DNA of 64,000 bases from Kryptolebias marmoratus (GCF_001649575.2 NC_051435.1:9676836-9740835), one strand, 5' to 3'. Positions 48,653 to 61,650 are shown, counted from the stretch's first letter. Notes: generated by a model not told the origin, from the sequence alone. Translations and numbers: made by a program.

Positions 48653-51520
48653 CATTTTTGATTTAGGAAAGCAAAAAATTATAGGCAAAAGCAGCTCACT
48701 ACTTCTACCTAGGAATAAAGTTACACTGTTGTTACATAAAAAACCTGTCGTGCTGTTTCTGTGTGAAAGCTTTCATGGTCTCAACTGTGGCCTTCAAAGC
48801 TGAATGAGATTGAGTGGGACTGCAAGCATAAGGTCAGGATGGATGCAGTGTTGACATGGTAACGTGTGAATGATGAGGTGGGGATCGAGGCTAAATTGGT
48901 CCTTTGTCGGAGGCGCAGCTGTCACCTGAAAGGAGGTTTCCCTCGGTGGGTCCCAGCAGGGCTTCTCTTAATGAGGAGCAGAGTGATGGAGACGCAGATG
49001 AGACTGCAGCAGACTCTGTGTGTGTGTGTGTGTGAGAGTTCAAACGTAGTGTGTGTTGGTGTTGGAAGTGTCTCCGGTTTGAAGGTTCAGCTGCTGTTTG
49101 TAAAAAGCTACAAAAGCCACTCTGGCGTTTTCTGAGCGATACAAAAACGTACAGCCTTCCCCAGTGGATTGCTTGGAGTAGTGGGATTATTGGATACTGC
49201 CAGACACGCCCTGAGCATATGTGTGTGAACCTGATCCCCCCCGCCCCCCTTTACTAGCAAATGCTGTGCCCATGTATGAAGGGATACAATCACTACTTTT
49301 AACTTTTGTTTTTTGTTTTTTTAAAATAAAAGTATGAATATTATAATGCATTCACATGAAGTTGGCATCAGAGAGGCCACAAAATGAAAGAAATAAATTG
49401 AGGGGGAGGACAGAATAGGGTTTTGTGTTTGTGCACATGTCTCCATAGCTCTGTAGAGGGATTAAAGGATCAGCCCCTGGTAATTTCTCCCCCTCTGTCC
49501 CTCCAATTCTGGCTCTTTCTCCTAAATAATATTCACTAATATGCCCATTGTGTCCTCCTCTGAACTAACATCCTCCCTTTTTTCCACCATCGTATGGGAC
49601 GGTCAGCGTGTCCTTATGCACAGTTGCGATCTCTTTCGGAAAGTTCTGTAAATAAATGACTATGTAAATGAAACCCTTGGTCTCCTCTCGATCGGGCGCT
49701 GACATTATTCATGGGACTCAATGCGCATAGAGATCTTCCATTAGGGATTGATGAAAAGGAGCAAGAGGTTTCTTTCCTTCGCTTGGTGTCAGGAAACGGG
49801 CTGAAAAAAGGGTTGAAAGGCATCAGGCTGCGCTCTGTGGTCATTATTCAGGAGAGATAATTGTAGAGTTTCAGTTTGGCTACAAAGGATACAGTTTGTG
49901 AGGATAAATGTGCACGTTGCTGCCCGGCAGACCACATCCACCCACCGCGGCTCACGTCAGAAGCCCAGCTCTGAGAATTGTTTGTGAGGTGGAATTACAC
50001 CACCGGCCTCTGTCCGCGCAGCTCGTTTGTCTCTGCTTTGGAAGGGACGGATTTATTGGATACCTGAGAGAGCGTTCTCTCCTTCCCCTGCACTCTCAGC
50101 AGCCTGATTAGAGACGGGCCTGCATTATAGATGAGCTCCTGGCAGCCGCCACACTCTCGCAGCGCTCAGGTTACCCCCAGTGGATGCACAGAGACACACT
50201 ACATGGATTTGCACAAACATGCAGGCAGCGTCTATGTGGACCAGTGGCTTTGGGTGCATAGGCTGTAGCTGTGAGCGTGCCTTGTTTAATTCCTTTCAGA
50301 AATCTGCCTTTCATCGTCAGGTATTTTTTAATAAAGGTAAATAAACCGAGTACAAGTGTATCAGGACCAAACAGTAAAAATGGTGTTCATGCCTCTGCTG
50401 ACATCTCCACCTCGAAACTTCCACGTAACACAGAGCCAGCTGACAGCTCAGTCTCCTCCCTCCAGGACTTTGAGCTCCAGTTTGTGGTTGTACACATCAT
50501 CTATCTGTGTGCTGAACTATTTCGTCTACGGCTGCCCCTTCAAACTTGATTGGATTGCCGAGTTTACGTCCTCATGGCTTTAAATGGACAAATAAAATGC
50601 ATCTGATTAATCTCTTGTTTTGTCCAACATTTGTAGATGAAGTCAGATTGTGGATAAATGCCATTTGCAAATGTGAAAAGCCACTCTAGGCTACGCTCGC
50701 AGCAGATATAAGCCAAAGTGACAATAATATTTTAATTTCCAGAGGCAGTGTTGGAAAGGGAATGAAAGGCATGAGTATGGCTCAGATGTCAGGACACAGA
50801 AATAAAGCTGCTTCATTCTGTCATTTGTCTTTTGAATTATGAAAACAAACAAATACTTCTGTTGATATTAAGTGAAAGTTACACTGTGCAGCAAAGTTTC
50901 CTAGTTACGTCTTTGACTTGTAGTAAAACACTGCATTTTAGTAGTAGAATACATTAAAATTGACTTTATTAAAAGCATTTAATGAAAAAAGAAGTGTCCA
51001 ACATGAAAATAAAGAAAGCTTTTCCTAATGTTTGTAGTCCGTCAAATCTTTACTCATCATTTAGCTGCAGCAAATCTTCACTGAGGTATCAAAAGTTTTC
51101 AAATAGGTCCTGAAATCATTTACCAAAGTTTGAGAAACTCAGTAAAAGCTACTGAGTATCCAGCTCCTTTCAGATGTGATTGGGGCAAGTTTTCTATTTT
51201 TTATTTTGGTTTTCTTGGTAAACAAGAAAATAATAAATTTAAAAAAGTATTTTCTGCTCTTCATATTCCTCTAACTGACAAATGAGCATGAGTTATTTAT
51301 GTTTTTAGTATATGTCATCGTTTAATTGAGACTTTCTATGATAATTTCCTAACAATATTCCTGATGGATATTAATTATGTATCTTCAAAAGATTTAGCTC
51401 CTAAAATATCTTTTTATGAGCTTTCAGCTAATTTTATGGTCCCCTGTAGTTGGACCATTTTATCCCACGATCACATGTTCTTACCTGATAACACCAGAGG
51501 CAGATGGAGCTTCAGCTGAA

Positions 51521-51568
<48 letters not shown>
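51521..51568. repeat. (ATT)16 microsatellite
   Basis: Forty-eight bases of uninterrupted ATT, about 0.9 kb before map3k13 exon 2. Confidence 0.95.
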
Positions 51569-51570
<2 letters not shown>

Positions 51571-52472
51571 AAGTTTTATGCAGGTGTGGGATTAGATTAG
51601 AAATCCATATTTTGGCAATAAATGATAGTCTTAGAATTGATTTCAATGTATCAGTGTTCTATTAAACTTTCTATTTAATATTTCTTAAAATACTACCTTT
51701 TTTTTCTTTTATTCTTTAAGGCTTCTTCTCAAAGATTATTCCTGAATTATCCACAAAGGCTGGTTTATAACAATCAATCAGTGTGAAATTTGCCTTTTTC
51801 TGTTGTTTTTGGCTTTTCTTTGACCTCGGTCAGCAGCGTCTTGTGAAACCTTTACAGAATTGGATGGTAAAGACCTTTTGTTGATTGTGCGACTAAAGAA
51901 AACCGACAAGCTGCATTTGTTGCTGCAGCTGCAGGTTTGTGTGTGCCAGATGTTTTACTCTCAGCAGTCTGAATACACGGAACAACCTTTAATCCTTTCT
52001 ATACTATTACTGCTTCAGAGATGGAAAAGCCTCGGTCTTACTGTAGGTGTGTGTGTGTGTGTGTGGTTGGTTTAATCCAACGGTTTCCCTTAAGTTTCAG
52101 AGTGTTATTTAAATGTATTTTAAATGTTATTTTGTCTCTTACAGACTGATTTTAAGCCTCCACTCTGCTGCGTTTGCACTTAATAATTATTATTTTAACG
52201 TAATCTGGCTCAATCCCAGATCCATGAGGGGAAATGAAAGGATTGCATTTCACTTTGTGGAAGTAATGGGATGTCACTGTGGTAACTGTTGTAATCGTGT
52301 TCACGTTTTCTGCAAAGTGACCACAGTACAATCATCTTAAAGGATTTATTTGGATTTTAATACTTACCTCTTTCTCTTTGCTGTGTCGATTTTCTCATCC
52401 TGCAGGTGATTTTCAGCGTTCAGACGTACCGATGTGTTAGGACTCGTCCAACTCATCGACTCTGAGCAGCCC

Positions 52473-53106
52473 ATGCACATGCGTGACACCATGGGCAGCT
52501 CCCCAGAGGTGCTTTCATGGACTTCCTGCCCAAGTCTACTGGTGGGGAAGCTGAAGGAGGAGCTGAAACTCACCGTGGTTGGGGACGCCATGAAGAAATC
52601 AAACTCGCCCAACTCCCAACCCCAGCCTCCTCAGGCCCCACTCTCTAACTTACCTCCTCAGATTATCACCGACCTTGCTCCGCCGACAAACCTCCCCGTT
52701 CCCCTGCACACGCCTGTCCAGGATGAGGACTCCGTGTTGGGGGGTGTCAGTCCAGCAAACACGGCCCTGAGCGTGGACTCGACACGGAGCGAAGGCGGAC
52801 ACTTCGACAACAGCGTGCTCCAGCTGCAGGAGCAGGATCACGAGGAAGCTGGCTCACCGGCGTCTTGTGAGCACGGCGGGTGTGGCAGCGGCATGGACGA
52901 GCAGATGGGAGACGGGGACTGTCCCGTGGACCAGAGTGGGGAGGGGAGACCATGCCACCCGCATCACCCTGATGACATCAAGCTGCACTTCCAAAGAGCA
53001 GGGCCCGGGTCCGGCGGCTTCTTAGAGGGGCTGTTTGGTTGTCTCCGGCCTGTTTGGAACATTATAGGGAAAACGTATTCCACAGAATACAAGCTGCAAC
53101 AGCAAG
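52473..53106 (+). CDS. map3k13: map3k13 exon 2: divergent N-terminus and conserved pre-kinase motif
   Basis: A single exon of about 211 codons. The first part ([20 protein letters not shown], then a Pro/Gln-rich run) is weakly conserved. [16 protein letters not shown] echoes the human SVLQLREHD region. The last part, [20 protein letters not shown] onwards, is strongly conserved and leads into the kinase. The exon acceptor is TCATCCTGCAG at 52405. Confidence 0.88.
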
Positions 53107-56100
53107 GTTAGCTCTGGGTTTCATCTTTCTGTGTGGCATCGGTTTAACAAAACTGAATCCCCTCTGTTTAATTAAAACGAGACTTCTGAGAGACAAACAA
53201 ACAATTCGCTCCTGAAATGTACTCCGAAAACCGTAACTGAATAGTTGTTCCCAGCTTAAGCTGTATTGCGGCTGCACTGCTGTCAGTTTGAATTGAGGTC
53301 ATTGGTAAAGGTAGACTCACCTTGCTGCGGGCTGCCTGTACAGGCTGGACACGCAGAGTAAAGAATATGCGGTGAGGTCAGACCAAACTGGGCCTGATTT
53401 TGTCATTGTTCAGCCATGCAGCGAGCTCCCAGCTCAGGCAGTATTGCTCCTTCTCATGATGTTTCCAAAATCACACAAATTACTGAATGTTTAAATCACT
53501 GATAGATCATCATTGTGTCGGACTTTCGGTTTATTTTTGGTCTGCATGGCAAGTATTTGTAAGCTTGTAATTGTTCTTTTTACAGATCATGTGACAAGAC
53601 AGTGAATAGTTTATTTAATACAATGCTAAAGGTCACATTAGGAGGGTCAAATTAAAATAGTGTTGTCGGCTCAGTGATGAAATGTAACTAACCTGATTGC
53701 AGACATGTGGGAGGTCCCGTTTGAGGAGATTTCGGAGCTGCAGTGGCTGGGCAGCGGTGCACAGGGAGCCGTCTTCTTGGGCAAGTTTCGCTCTGAGGAG
53801 GTGGCCATCAAGAAGGTGCGAGAGCAGAAAGAGACGGACATTAAACACCTGCGGAAACTCAAGCATCCCAACATCATCAGCTTTAAGTAAGTCTATGATT
53901 TGCAGTTGGTCTGAGTCTGCGTTATTAACAAACTCAGGGTTTGTCACCTTGTCTATAAACGTGCTTCCTGTGTTTTATCGTACCCCAGGGGTGTGTGCAC
54001 CCAGGCTCCTTGTTACTGCATCATCATGGAGTATTGTGCACAGGGTCAGCTGTATGAAGTGCTGAGGGCGGGGAGGAAAGTGACCCCCAAGCTGCTGGTG
54101 GACTGGGCCTCGGGCATCGCCAGCGGGATGAACTACCTACACCTTCACAAGATCATCCACAGAGATCTCAAGTCTCCCAAGTGAGCAGTGTTTCGTTGGT
54201 GTTTTCAGATGAGAGTAATGACGACTTTGAAAGACCTTCAGAAAACCAGTAGAAATACTGATTGCGACCACTTCAAGAGGTTACAGAAGTCTGGCTTCTT
54301 GGAAGCAAAAAACAAGAAATGAGGCGTAGTTTAAAACTTCTGCACAGTACACTGAAAGCACTGCAGATTGGATAGCAAAGGAAGAAAGTATTCTATGTTT
54401 TGCTGATATATCATTGTTGTGCATCAGCAAATAAAACCTGAAGTTTTGCTCCACAGTTTTCAACAATTTGAGAGCTTTTAGTGACGTGTCTTTAATCAAA
54501 GCAGCAGCAACAATTCAGCTCTGGAGACTCTGACATTTACTCAAACGCCACAAGCTAGTTGTGTCATTGAAGGAGTCGTTTCTCTGCTCCTCCCGTCTCA
54601 TCCTCCCTCGTTTTGTATCTGTAGCGCTGTCTCTCTAATCAATATCACGCTGCAGCAGCAGGACCGAACACTATTAGTCAGCAGGACCACGGCAGGCTGA
54701 GAGCGCTGCAAACGTCTATCTCATTTAGCTAATGGGGTGACTCAGAAATGCACTTCTGTGAAAACTGTGAAATATGTTGCGAAATTGAGGGGGAAAAAAA
54801 CTACACATTTAGAGAAACTCATTCTGTAAAGCTGTAACTGTCCATGGTGTTCCCTGCGTCCTAATTATACACACCGATCATAAAGCTAACAAGGTTTTCT
54901 TTTTGTGTTTTAGTGTTTTGGTCACCCACAACGACACTGTGAAAATTTCCGACTTTGGAACATCCAAAGAGCTCAGTGATAAAAGTACGAAGATGTCATT
55001 TGCGGGCACGGTGGCGTGGATGGCTCCAGAAGTCATAAGAAATGAGCCTGTGTCCGAAAAAGTAGACATCTGGTGAGCAGTAACGCAACACATTTGAAAA
55101 ATAACCATCTTTTAGGAACCTGGAGCTGTGTTTACTTGTTGTACGTCTGAGACGTTTGAGAGAACAGACCGCCTTTACTCCGTGTATCGCAGGTCATTTG
55201 GAGTTGTATTATGGGAGCTGCTCACAGGAGAGATTCCCTACAAAGACGTGGACTCCTCCGCCATCATTTGGGGCGTCGGCAGCAACAGTTTACACCTTCC
55301 CGTCCCCTCCACCTGCCCAGATGGATTTAAAATCCTCATGAAACAAACATGGTGAGTTTGAATCGAATATTACCAGCTGCTGCTGCTGTCTGAATACCTG
55401 TCCTGTTTCAGATAATAGCTTTTCCTGGTTTCAGGCAAGGCAAGCCCAGAAACAGGCCTTCATTTCGTCAGATTCTCCTACATCTCGACATCGCTGCTGC
55501 TGATGTTCTAGGAACTCCTCAGGAGACCTACTTCAAGTCTCAGGTTTGGACTAAAAGCAACAAACAGATTACTTTTATTGTATAAGTCAGACGGTTCTGT
55601 GCACTTCTTCCCTCAGGGTACATTTAAGACTGAAGTTATTTATATCACATTGCTTCGACTGTCTGTTGATATTACAGGCAGAATGGAGGGAGGAAGTGAA
55701 GAAACATTTTGAGAAGATCAAAAGTGAAGGCACGTGCATCCACAGGCTGGACGAGGAGCTGATCCGTCGCAGGAGGGATGAGCTCAGGTCCGTTAGCAAA
55801 CATAAACAAGGCGACAGTCGTCTCTGCCTATTTTTAGAAACCAGAGAGACGGGATGATTAATGTTTCTCTGCACCGTCTGGTCCCCTTCAGGCACGCACT
55901 GGACATCCGGGAGCACTACGAGAGGAAGCTGGAGAGAGCCAACAACCTGTACATGGAGCTCAGTGCCATCATGCTGCAGCTGGAGGTCCGAGAGAAGGAG
56001 CTCATGAAGTATGTGGATATAGGTTTTCTTGCAAAAGTCATTCAGTTGTTTTACAATCATCCTAAGCATTTCCTCATAATGAGGATCTACTGGTTGTCTC

Positions 56101-58706
56101 TACATCAGTATTTCCTTTTCCTCAGTAACAAATGCCTCCCTGGTTTTGTCTCTGTATCTCTGTAGGAGAGAGCAGGCGGTGGAGAAGAAATATCCCGGCT
56201 CCTACAAACGTCACCTGGTCCGGCCCATCGTCAGGTCCAACGCTGTCGAGAAGCTCATCAAGAAAAAAGGAAGCATGTCCCACAAACCTGGAATGCCTCC
56301 CACCAAAAGGTCATACATAACTCAGTGTTTGTGTGTTTATCTAGTTAGAATTACAAGCAGAAATGGGTGAAAAAATGGTGTTAAAAAATGTATTTTCTGA
56401 AAAACACCGTACAGAAATGTTTGTTTTCTTCAGTTTTAATATATTGAAGATTGTGATTTAGTTACAGCTGCAGGTCATGATTGTGTAAATAGATACAACA
56501 AAAAAGTGTAAGAGATGAGTGTAAATAAGTTTTGTCAGTGTTTTGAAAACAGGTGATGTTAGTTACATTTTCTCAGCCAAAACCTGCAAAATTATGTGTT
56601 CATCACCTCAGTATGAACGTGTATTCTATCATATCTTCCTGCTGTTTATTTATGCCTATTCAGTTTATTATATAGTGACAGCGATGAGTGAATGAGTGAA
56701 CGTATCAGCAAAATGTTCAACTATTATTAAAGTTAAGATGCAACAACAGACAGAAATGAACATTAAGGAAGTCCAGTTAGTCTTTAGTTTTTGAAACCGT
56801 GAAAATAAAGTAAGTTCTATAATTAATGTTGCTACATGTTTTTTTTCCTACAGGCCAGATTTGCTTCGCTCTGATGGCATCCCCAGCATCGACCCCCTCC
56901 CCTCCCCCTCGCCGCTCTCAGCCAGCCCGAAAGTCTCCACGCCGCCTGGAAAAACCCGCTACAGAAGCAAGAACCGCCACCGCCGCACCAACAGCAAAGG
57001 GAGCCACAACGAGTTTCCCGGTGCGTTGAAGCTGGTCGCCAGGGCGCCAGAGGACACCCAGTCTTTGCAGGAGCAACCGTTCCACCATCGCCATCATCAT
57101 CACCACCACCCGCCACCCGCTGAGGGGCAGTTTCTACCCCTGAAAGGCCGCGAGGAAGCCGTGGTCAACTGTGCCAACAATCTGCGGTACTTCGGCCCCG
57201 CCGCTGCTCTCCGCAGCCCTCAGACGGACCACATGCAGCGCCGCGTCTCCGGCTCCAGCCCTGACCTCATTTCCACCGCGATGGACGCCGACACGCGGCA
57301 GCGGACCTCATCCACCGGCTCCAATCCCGTCCCGGGTGCTGGTTCTTTTTGTCCCTGCTGCCAGGCTCACCCCCTCCCCGGCTGCCTGCACTGTCAGGAG
57401 ACCCCTCCCACACTCGGCCAACCGGTGCTACCACACTACTCCCTGCTCGGCGTCCAAGAAAGCACCCAGTCCTCCTCAGGGGCGCCTAACAAAGACACAG
57501 ATGGAGACGACACAAACAAGGCTGACCCTCAGGAGCTGGACCCCACCCAACCCAAACACCCCCTCCCCTCTTCACTGCCCCGCACCCTCAGGCCTCTCAG
57601 GAAGGTGAGTCCTGAATCAGTGTATGTGCGGTGTACATTTGAGCTAAAGAAAACCTTTTCCGTGGATTAACAGCCGTCTGTGCTGCTCTTGCAGGGTGAT
57701 GAGTCATCTGAGGAGGAGGAGGGAGAGGTGGATAGTGAAGTAGAGTTTCCAAGGAGACAGAGGTAAAATACAGAGTTTCATTTAGTTTACAAACCTGACC
57801 TTTTAATGTGTTGTAACACTGTTCAATCAGTTAGTGCAATTAAAGGAAATTATCTTTTCCGCATTGTAAAAACACTGCTGAATAAAATCTCCTTCTGCAT
57901 CCTGACAGACCTCACCGCTGCATGAGCAGCTTCCAGTCCTACTCCACCTTCAGCTCAGAGAACCTGTCGGTCTCCGACGGGGAGGAGGGAAACACCAGCG
58001 ACCACTCCCACAGCGGGCCCCTGGAGAAGCTGAGCGCCAGTCAGGAGGAGCACCTGGACGAGCTGCTGTCGCACACGCCGGACATCCCGATCGACATCTC
58101 CACCCAGTCGGACGGACTCTCCGACAAGGAGTGCGCCGTCCGCCGGGTGAAGACTCAGATCTCGCTGGGGAAGCTGTGCTCTGACGAACACAGCTACGAG
58201 GTCCGTGACTGGCTGCTGTTTTTGTCTTCCATTCAGTCTGTAAATCAGTTTGGAGCAGAAAGATCTCAAATCCTAAACCGGGCTGGGACAAAACTGAACC
58301 ATAGGAGAAAAAAGTTTAAAGCTAAATTTAAGAAAAGAAAACTACACTTCTGCTTTCCAAACAAGTGTTGCTGCTAAAAGTAGCCTTAAGCTGTTTAAGA
58401 CTTCCTATACCCAAAACAAATCTTGAAATGTGGCTTTTTAAAATTAATTTTAGAAAAGCCAATGGAATTGAAACATTCAAAGATGGCTCCAATAAATGCT
58501 AAATTTACTTCATCTCGTGCACAGTTACTATAAGTTGTAAAACAAAAATGCACAGTAAGGTGAATTGTAACTAATATTTCTGGTTTTTCTCATTGGACAC
58601 CCAGAACCCGCTGCAGTTCGGGGACTCGGACTGTGACTCGTCGGAGGCGGAGTGCTCCGACACCACCATTAGAAACAACAAAGTCGGCGCTCCGTCCTCG
58701 TGGTGA
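52473..58706 (+). CDS. map3k13: map3k13: leucine-zipper MAP kinase kinase kinase (LZK), complete coding part
   Basis: LZK is a mixed-lineage Ser/Thr kinase that phosphorylates MKK4/7 to activate JNK, with known roles in axon damage responses together with its paralogue DLK (MAP3K12). Thirteen coding exons join in frame to 1006 aa (human LZK about 966). Exons are listed in the block entries. Identity comes from near-identical stretches: [40 protein letters not shown], the whole kinase domain, and [17 protein letters not shown] near the end. Start: ATG 52473 is the first in frame after an in-frame TGA at 52407. ATG 52491 has the better context (ACCATGG), so the true N-terminus may be 6 residues shorter. 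The N-terminal 200 residues are divergent and Pro-rich. Confidence 0.93.
53703..55543 (+). CDS. map3k13: map3k13 exons 3-7: protein kinase domain
   Basis: Exons: 53703-53886, 53989-54180, 54914-55072, 55193-55351, 55435-55543. All catalytic motifs are present: Gly loop GSGAQG (228-233), VAIKK with Lys248, HRDLKSPN with Asp332, DFG with Asp350, and [10 protein letters not shown] (APE). So this is an active-type kinase. The domain is almost residue-for-residue the vertebrate LZK/DLK kinase ([33 protein letters not shown]). The intron 54181-54913 is non-coding, with nothing notable. Confidence 0.95.
55678..56309 (+). CDS. map3k13: map3k13 exons 8-10: leucine-zipper region
   Basis: Exons: 55678-55787, 55892-56008, 56166-56309. 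[18 protein letters not shown], then [19 protein letters not shown], then [20 protein letters not shown] and [19 protein letters not shown] form the two zipper helices that dimerise mixed-lineage kinases. A basic stretch ([14 protein letters not shown]) follows. Phases 0, 2, 2 and 2 agree on both sides. Confidence 0.92.
56310..56853 (+). other. map3k13: map3k13 intron 10
   Basis: A 544-bp AT-rich intron with no gene or repeat that I recognise. The acceptor is a T-run followed by CCTACAG. Confidence 0.6.
56854..58706 (+). CDS. map3k13: map3k13 exons 11-14: Ser/Pro-rich, His-rich and acidic C-terminus
   Basis: Exons: 56854-57604, 57695-57762, 57909-58200, 58605-58706 (stop TGA 58704-58706). 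The large exon 11 has [19 protein letters not shown], a His run at about 57082-57110 (Pro/His-rich also in human, but longer here), [14 protein letters not shown] and [15 protein letters not shown]. Exon 12 is the acidic [19 protein letters not shown]. Exon 13 has [20 protein letters not shown] and [18 protein letters not shown]. Exon 14 ends [18 protein letters not shown], then VGAPSSW. Human LZK shows the same order. Confidence 0.92.
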
Positions 58707-59445
58707 AGCGCTCGGCCGGGCATGGACGTGTTTTTGCCTGGCAGCCATCATGCTCCGTCTCCCAGAGAAAAAAACAGCAATAAGAGGACAAGATAGTCAA
58801 CCCCCCACCTCCCACCCACCTCTAAAGCAATGTAGTCTCCGCCCTTCATCCTCTCATCGAAGCACTGCATCCAGGCAGCACATGGCAGGGATATCCTTTT
58901 GAATGATAATGTATAGTAGATAGTTTAACATTAATTTATTTTATTTTATTTTTGTCCGAGGTTTGAGGAGAAATTCAGGAGTTCTCTGGTCTGAACAGAG
59001 AAAAAACAAAAACGGACATTTTGAAACTGAGCGTGGGCTTACTGTGTGTTAACTGTGACTGGATGATGGTGATGAAGATGATGATGAGAGAGTGTGTCAT
59101 GTATCTGAGGCCGACAGCAGTGAGGAGCTGCATCACTACAGGCCTTCTGTTGCTCTCAGCATCTGTTTGTGTGGGAATTCCCCCTTAAAAAAACAAAACA
59201 AAAACATGCAATCCCTTGACCATGTTGACCAACCTGCTTCATTACAGTGCAGAGACCTCCTCCTCCTCCTCCTCCTGCTCTTCCTCCTGCTCCTGCTCCT
59301 GCTCCTCCGCTACTTCATTTTATCCCCGCTGTGGCTGAAACAGGGAACTATGAGCTCATGGAAACAGTATGAACACCAGCATGAACAACTCGGGACTTTC
59401 TCCCTCTCCGAAACCTCCGTACGTGTCTCACGGCATCAGGATCCA

Positions 59446-59481
59446 CGCACACACACACAGACACACACACACACACACACA
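59446..59481. repeat. (CA)n microsatellite in map3k13 3' UTR
   Basis: An almost pure CA run, interrupted once by CAGACA. Confidence 0.9.
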
Positions 59482-60290
59482 GCTGATAAAGCATGCCTGC
59501 ACAGCTCGCAAGATGCAAAAAAAATAAAATAAAATTTAAAAAAACGAACAAAAGCTTTACGAAGACTGCATGAAGCAGACGAGCTTCAGAGACGACGACT
59601 CGGCTGAAAGCTTCAAACAAAAACTAACTACCCCCCTCTCTTTAAAGACACGTCATCAGCAATCAGATGTCACAGCCGGAGTTCCTGAAGGGAGTTATCG
59701 TTCGTTTGTGTGTGCGTATGTGAACAATAAGCCCCTCTTCCTCATCATTAGGCACTACAGTTTCACGTCTCATCTCAGGATTGTTCGAGGACTGTGAAAC
59801 TGGACCGGACCAACTATCGTATGAAGGAATGTTCTTCGACCGGCACATATTAAACGGACTATTTCAAACAGAAAAAAACAAACAAAACAAAAAAAAAGCT
59901 CTTACAGATAGCCTTGATGTTCAACCCTTTATCGCTGTAATAAACGTTTTAACTGATTTTAATTGCGACCCAGGTGCAGTATCCCTTTTTTTTTTTGTTT
60001 TTGAGAGGTGTGGCGTGTCCCACGTATCGTTTTCTAGTCAGAAACACAATAACTGTCATCGTCTGTGCTGTTGTAAAAAATAATAATAATAATAACGAAC
60101 AGCAATAACTAAAAGCAGTTTGGCTCTCAGGTGAGGCTCGCTCAGGATGCAGGACGTCTAGCTGGCTAGACTGACCCACGCTGACCGGTGGCTCCAACTT
60201 TAAGCTGTCCCCTCTTCTTTTATTTATTTTTGCCTTCCTGGAGTTTCATGCTCAGGTTTTTTTGTTGCTGGTTGACAGCAATATATCCAC

Positions 60291-60308
60291 AGCCACTAGA
60301 TGGCGAGA
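60291..60308 (+). promoter_or_regulatory. CTCF-like binding motif
   Basis: AGCCACTAGATGGCGAGA is close to the vertebrate CTCF core (CCACTAGATGGCAG form). It lies in the map3k13 3' UTR, between map3k13 and pfkl. Confidence 0.5.
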
Positions 60309-61650
60309 GCTACACGCACTTAATTTACCTCCTGTTTGTAAAAAAACACAAAAAAACTAACAAAAAAAACATGTTTTCTGTTATGATTCAGCAAAATTTT
60401 AGCTGCTTATCACGATCATCCAAGTCTTACAAATCCCAGCAATATGACATTTTTTTCTTTTTGTCTTTGAAGAGGGATACTGCATTTGTGAGAGCATCTT
60501 TCTTTCTTGTTTTAAATCCTCATTTGTCATCATCGATGATCTCGTCAGCCGGGGTTTTGTGACCATCTGGAACTTCAGGCAGAGACGAGGGGCTTGAAGC
60601 TGCTCTCGGTTTTCACACTTCAGTGTTATTCCTGTATGTAAACAAATGTAAAAACTGCACCAAGATCTGTTTCTTTTTTTTTTTTCTTTCTGTTCTTCTT
60701 TGTCTTGTCTCATATCACACAGCTCTGACTGGTTTAAAAAAAAGAAACAACTTCTATCAGTATTGAACGCTGCTCCACGGTGCGAGGCGTAAAAGCAAAG
60801 GAGAACCTAAAACTCTGCAGATGGATGAATTAGGTTTTGAAAACCCTGCAGCAGCAGCAGCTTTTTCTTGTTTCTCCTGTTTTCGTGAAAATAACCTTGT
60901 GTAATCCGACGGGCTGGGTGATCTGATCGAGCTCTTAATAACGCTGTCTTTCCGGCTTACATCCTGTGAAGTATGATTGTTGTGATGTTTTTAATTTAAT
61001 TTTGATCTTTTATTGTTTTGTTTTTTCTCTCTTAGTAGCTGGCCTACATGATTAATGAGTTAATTTATTTTGAAATTGGTCGGGAGGAGTGTTCTTTATC
61101 ATTTCAAGCAGCTTCAGAAACGTCGCGACCAACTTTTGTTTTTTTTAAATTTTTCCTGAAAACTGTGGTTTTAAAAGGAAGCACAACGAACGGGTGAGGG
61201 AACAGTATTTGTACGGTAGAACAAAAGCATTGTCACATTATCCGACCCTGCAGGGGACCGTTCATCTTTTAGATTATCGTTGAGTAAGCAGGCATTAGTA
61301 GTTAGAAACATCCAGCTTCCCCTAACACTACATCATCCCTCCGAAGGCTGTCAGAAATCAGCGTGAAGCCAAGTTCTCCACTTCTGCGGCGACTCCCTTC
61401 CTCTCATTTTTAATCAAACATCAATAACTTGCATCTGAACTTCTGTGAATTTGTTTCTCTAACTGTGGGGCACCACGCTGCCTCATTCTGTGTATCCGAC
61501 CGTTATTTTATTTTTCACTTAATTATTTTTGCTCTCATTTCCAAACCCCCCCCGTTGAATGGCATTATGATCAACCAATCCTGTCCGTTTCCTGTATTAT
61601 TCAGTGTACAGTGCAATAGGAGAATAAAATCAAAGCAAACAGCTGCATGG

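Larger units (their letters stand above)
32496..52405 (+). other. map3k13: map3k13 first intron, about 20 kb
   Basis: No second gene is visible in this long stretch. It contains a GC-rich patch at about 34400-34700, another with a (TCC)n run at 36022-36180, repeats at 33393-33690 and 45625-45960, microsatellites (40013-40044 (GT)16; 45595-45627; 51521-51568 (ATT)16), the hairpin and telomere-like tract at 42305-42378, and the Tc1-like element at 47424-48652. 49440-50160 is repeat-free and mixed in composition. Many open frames of 60-120 codons exist here, but none shows protein character. Confidence 0.5.
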
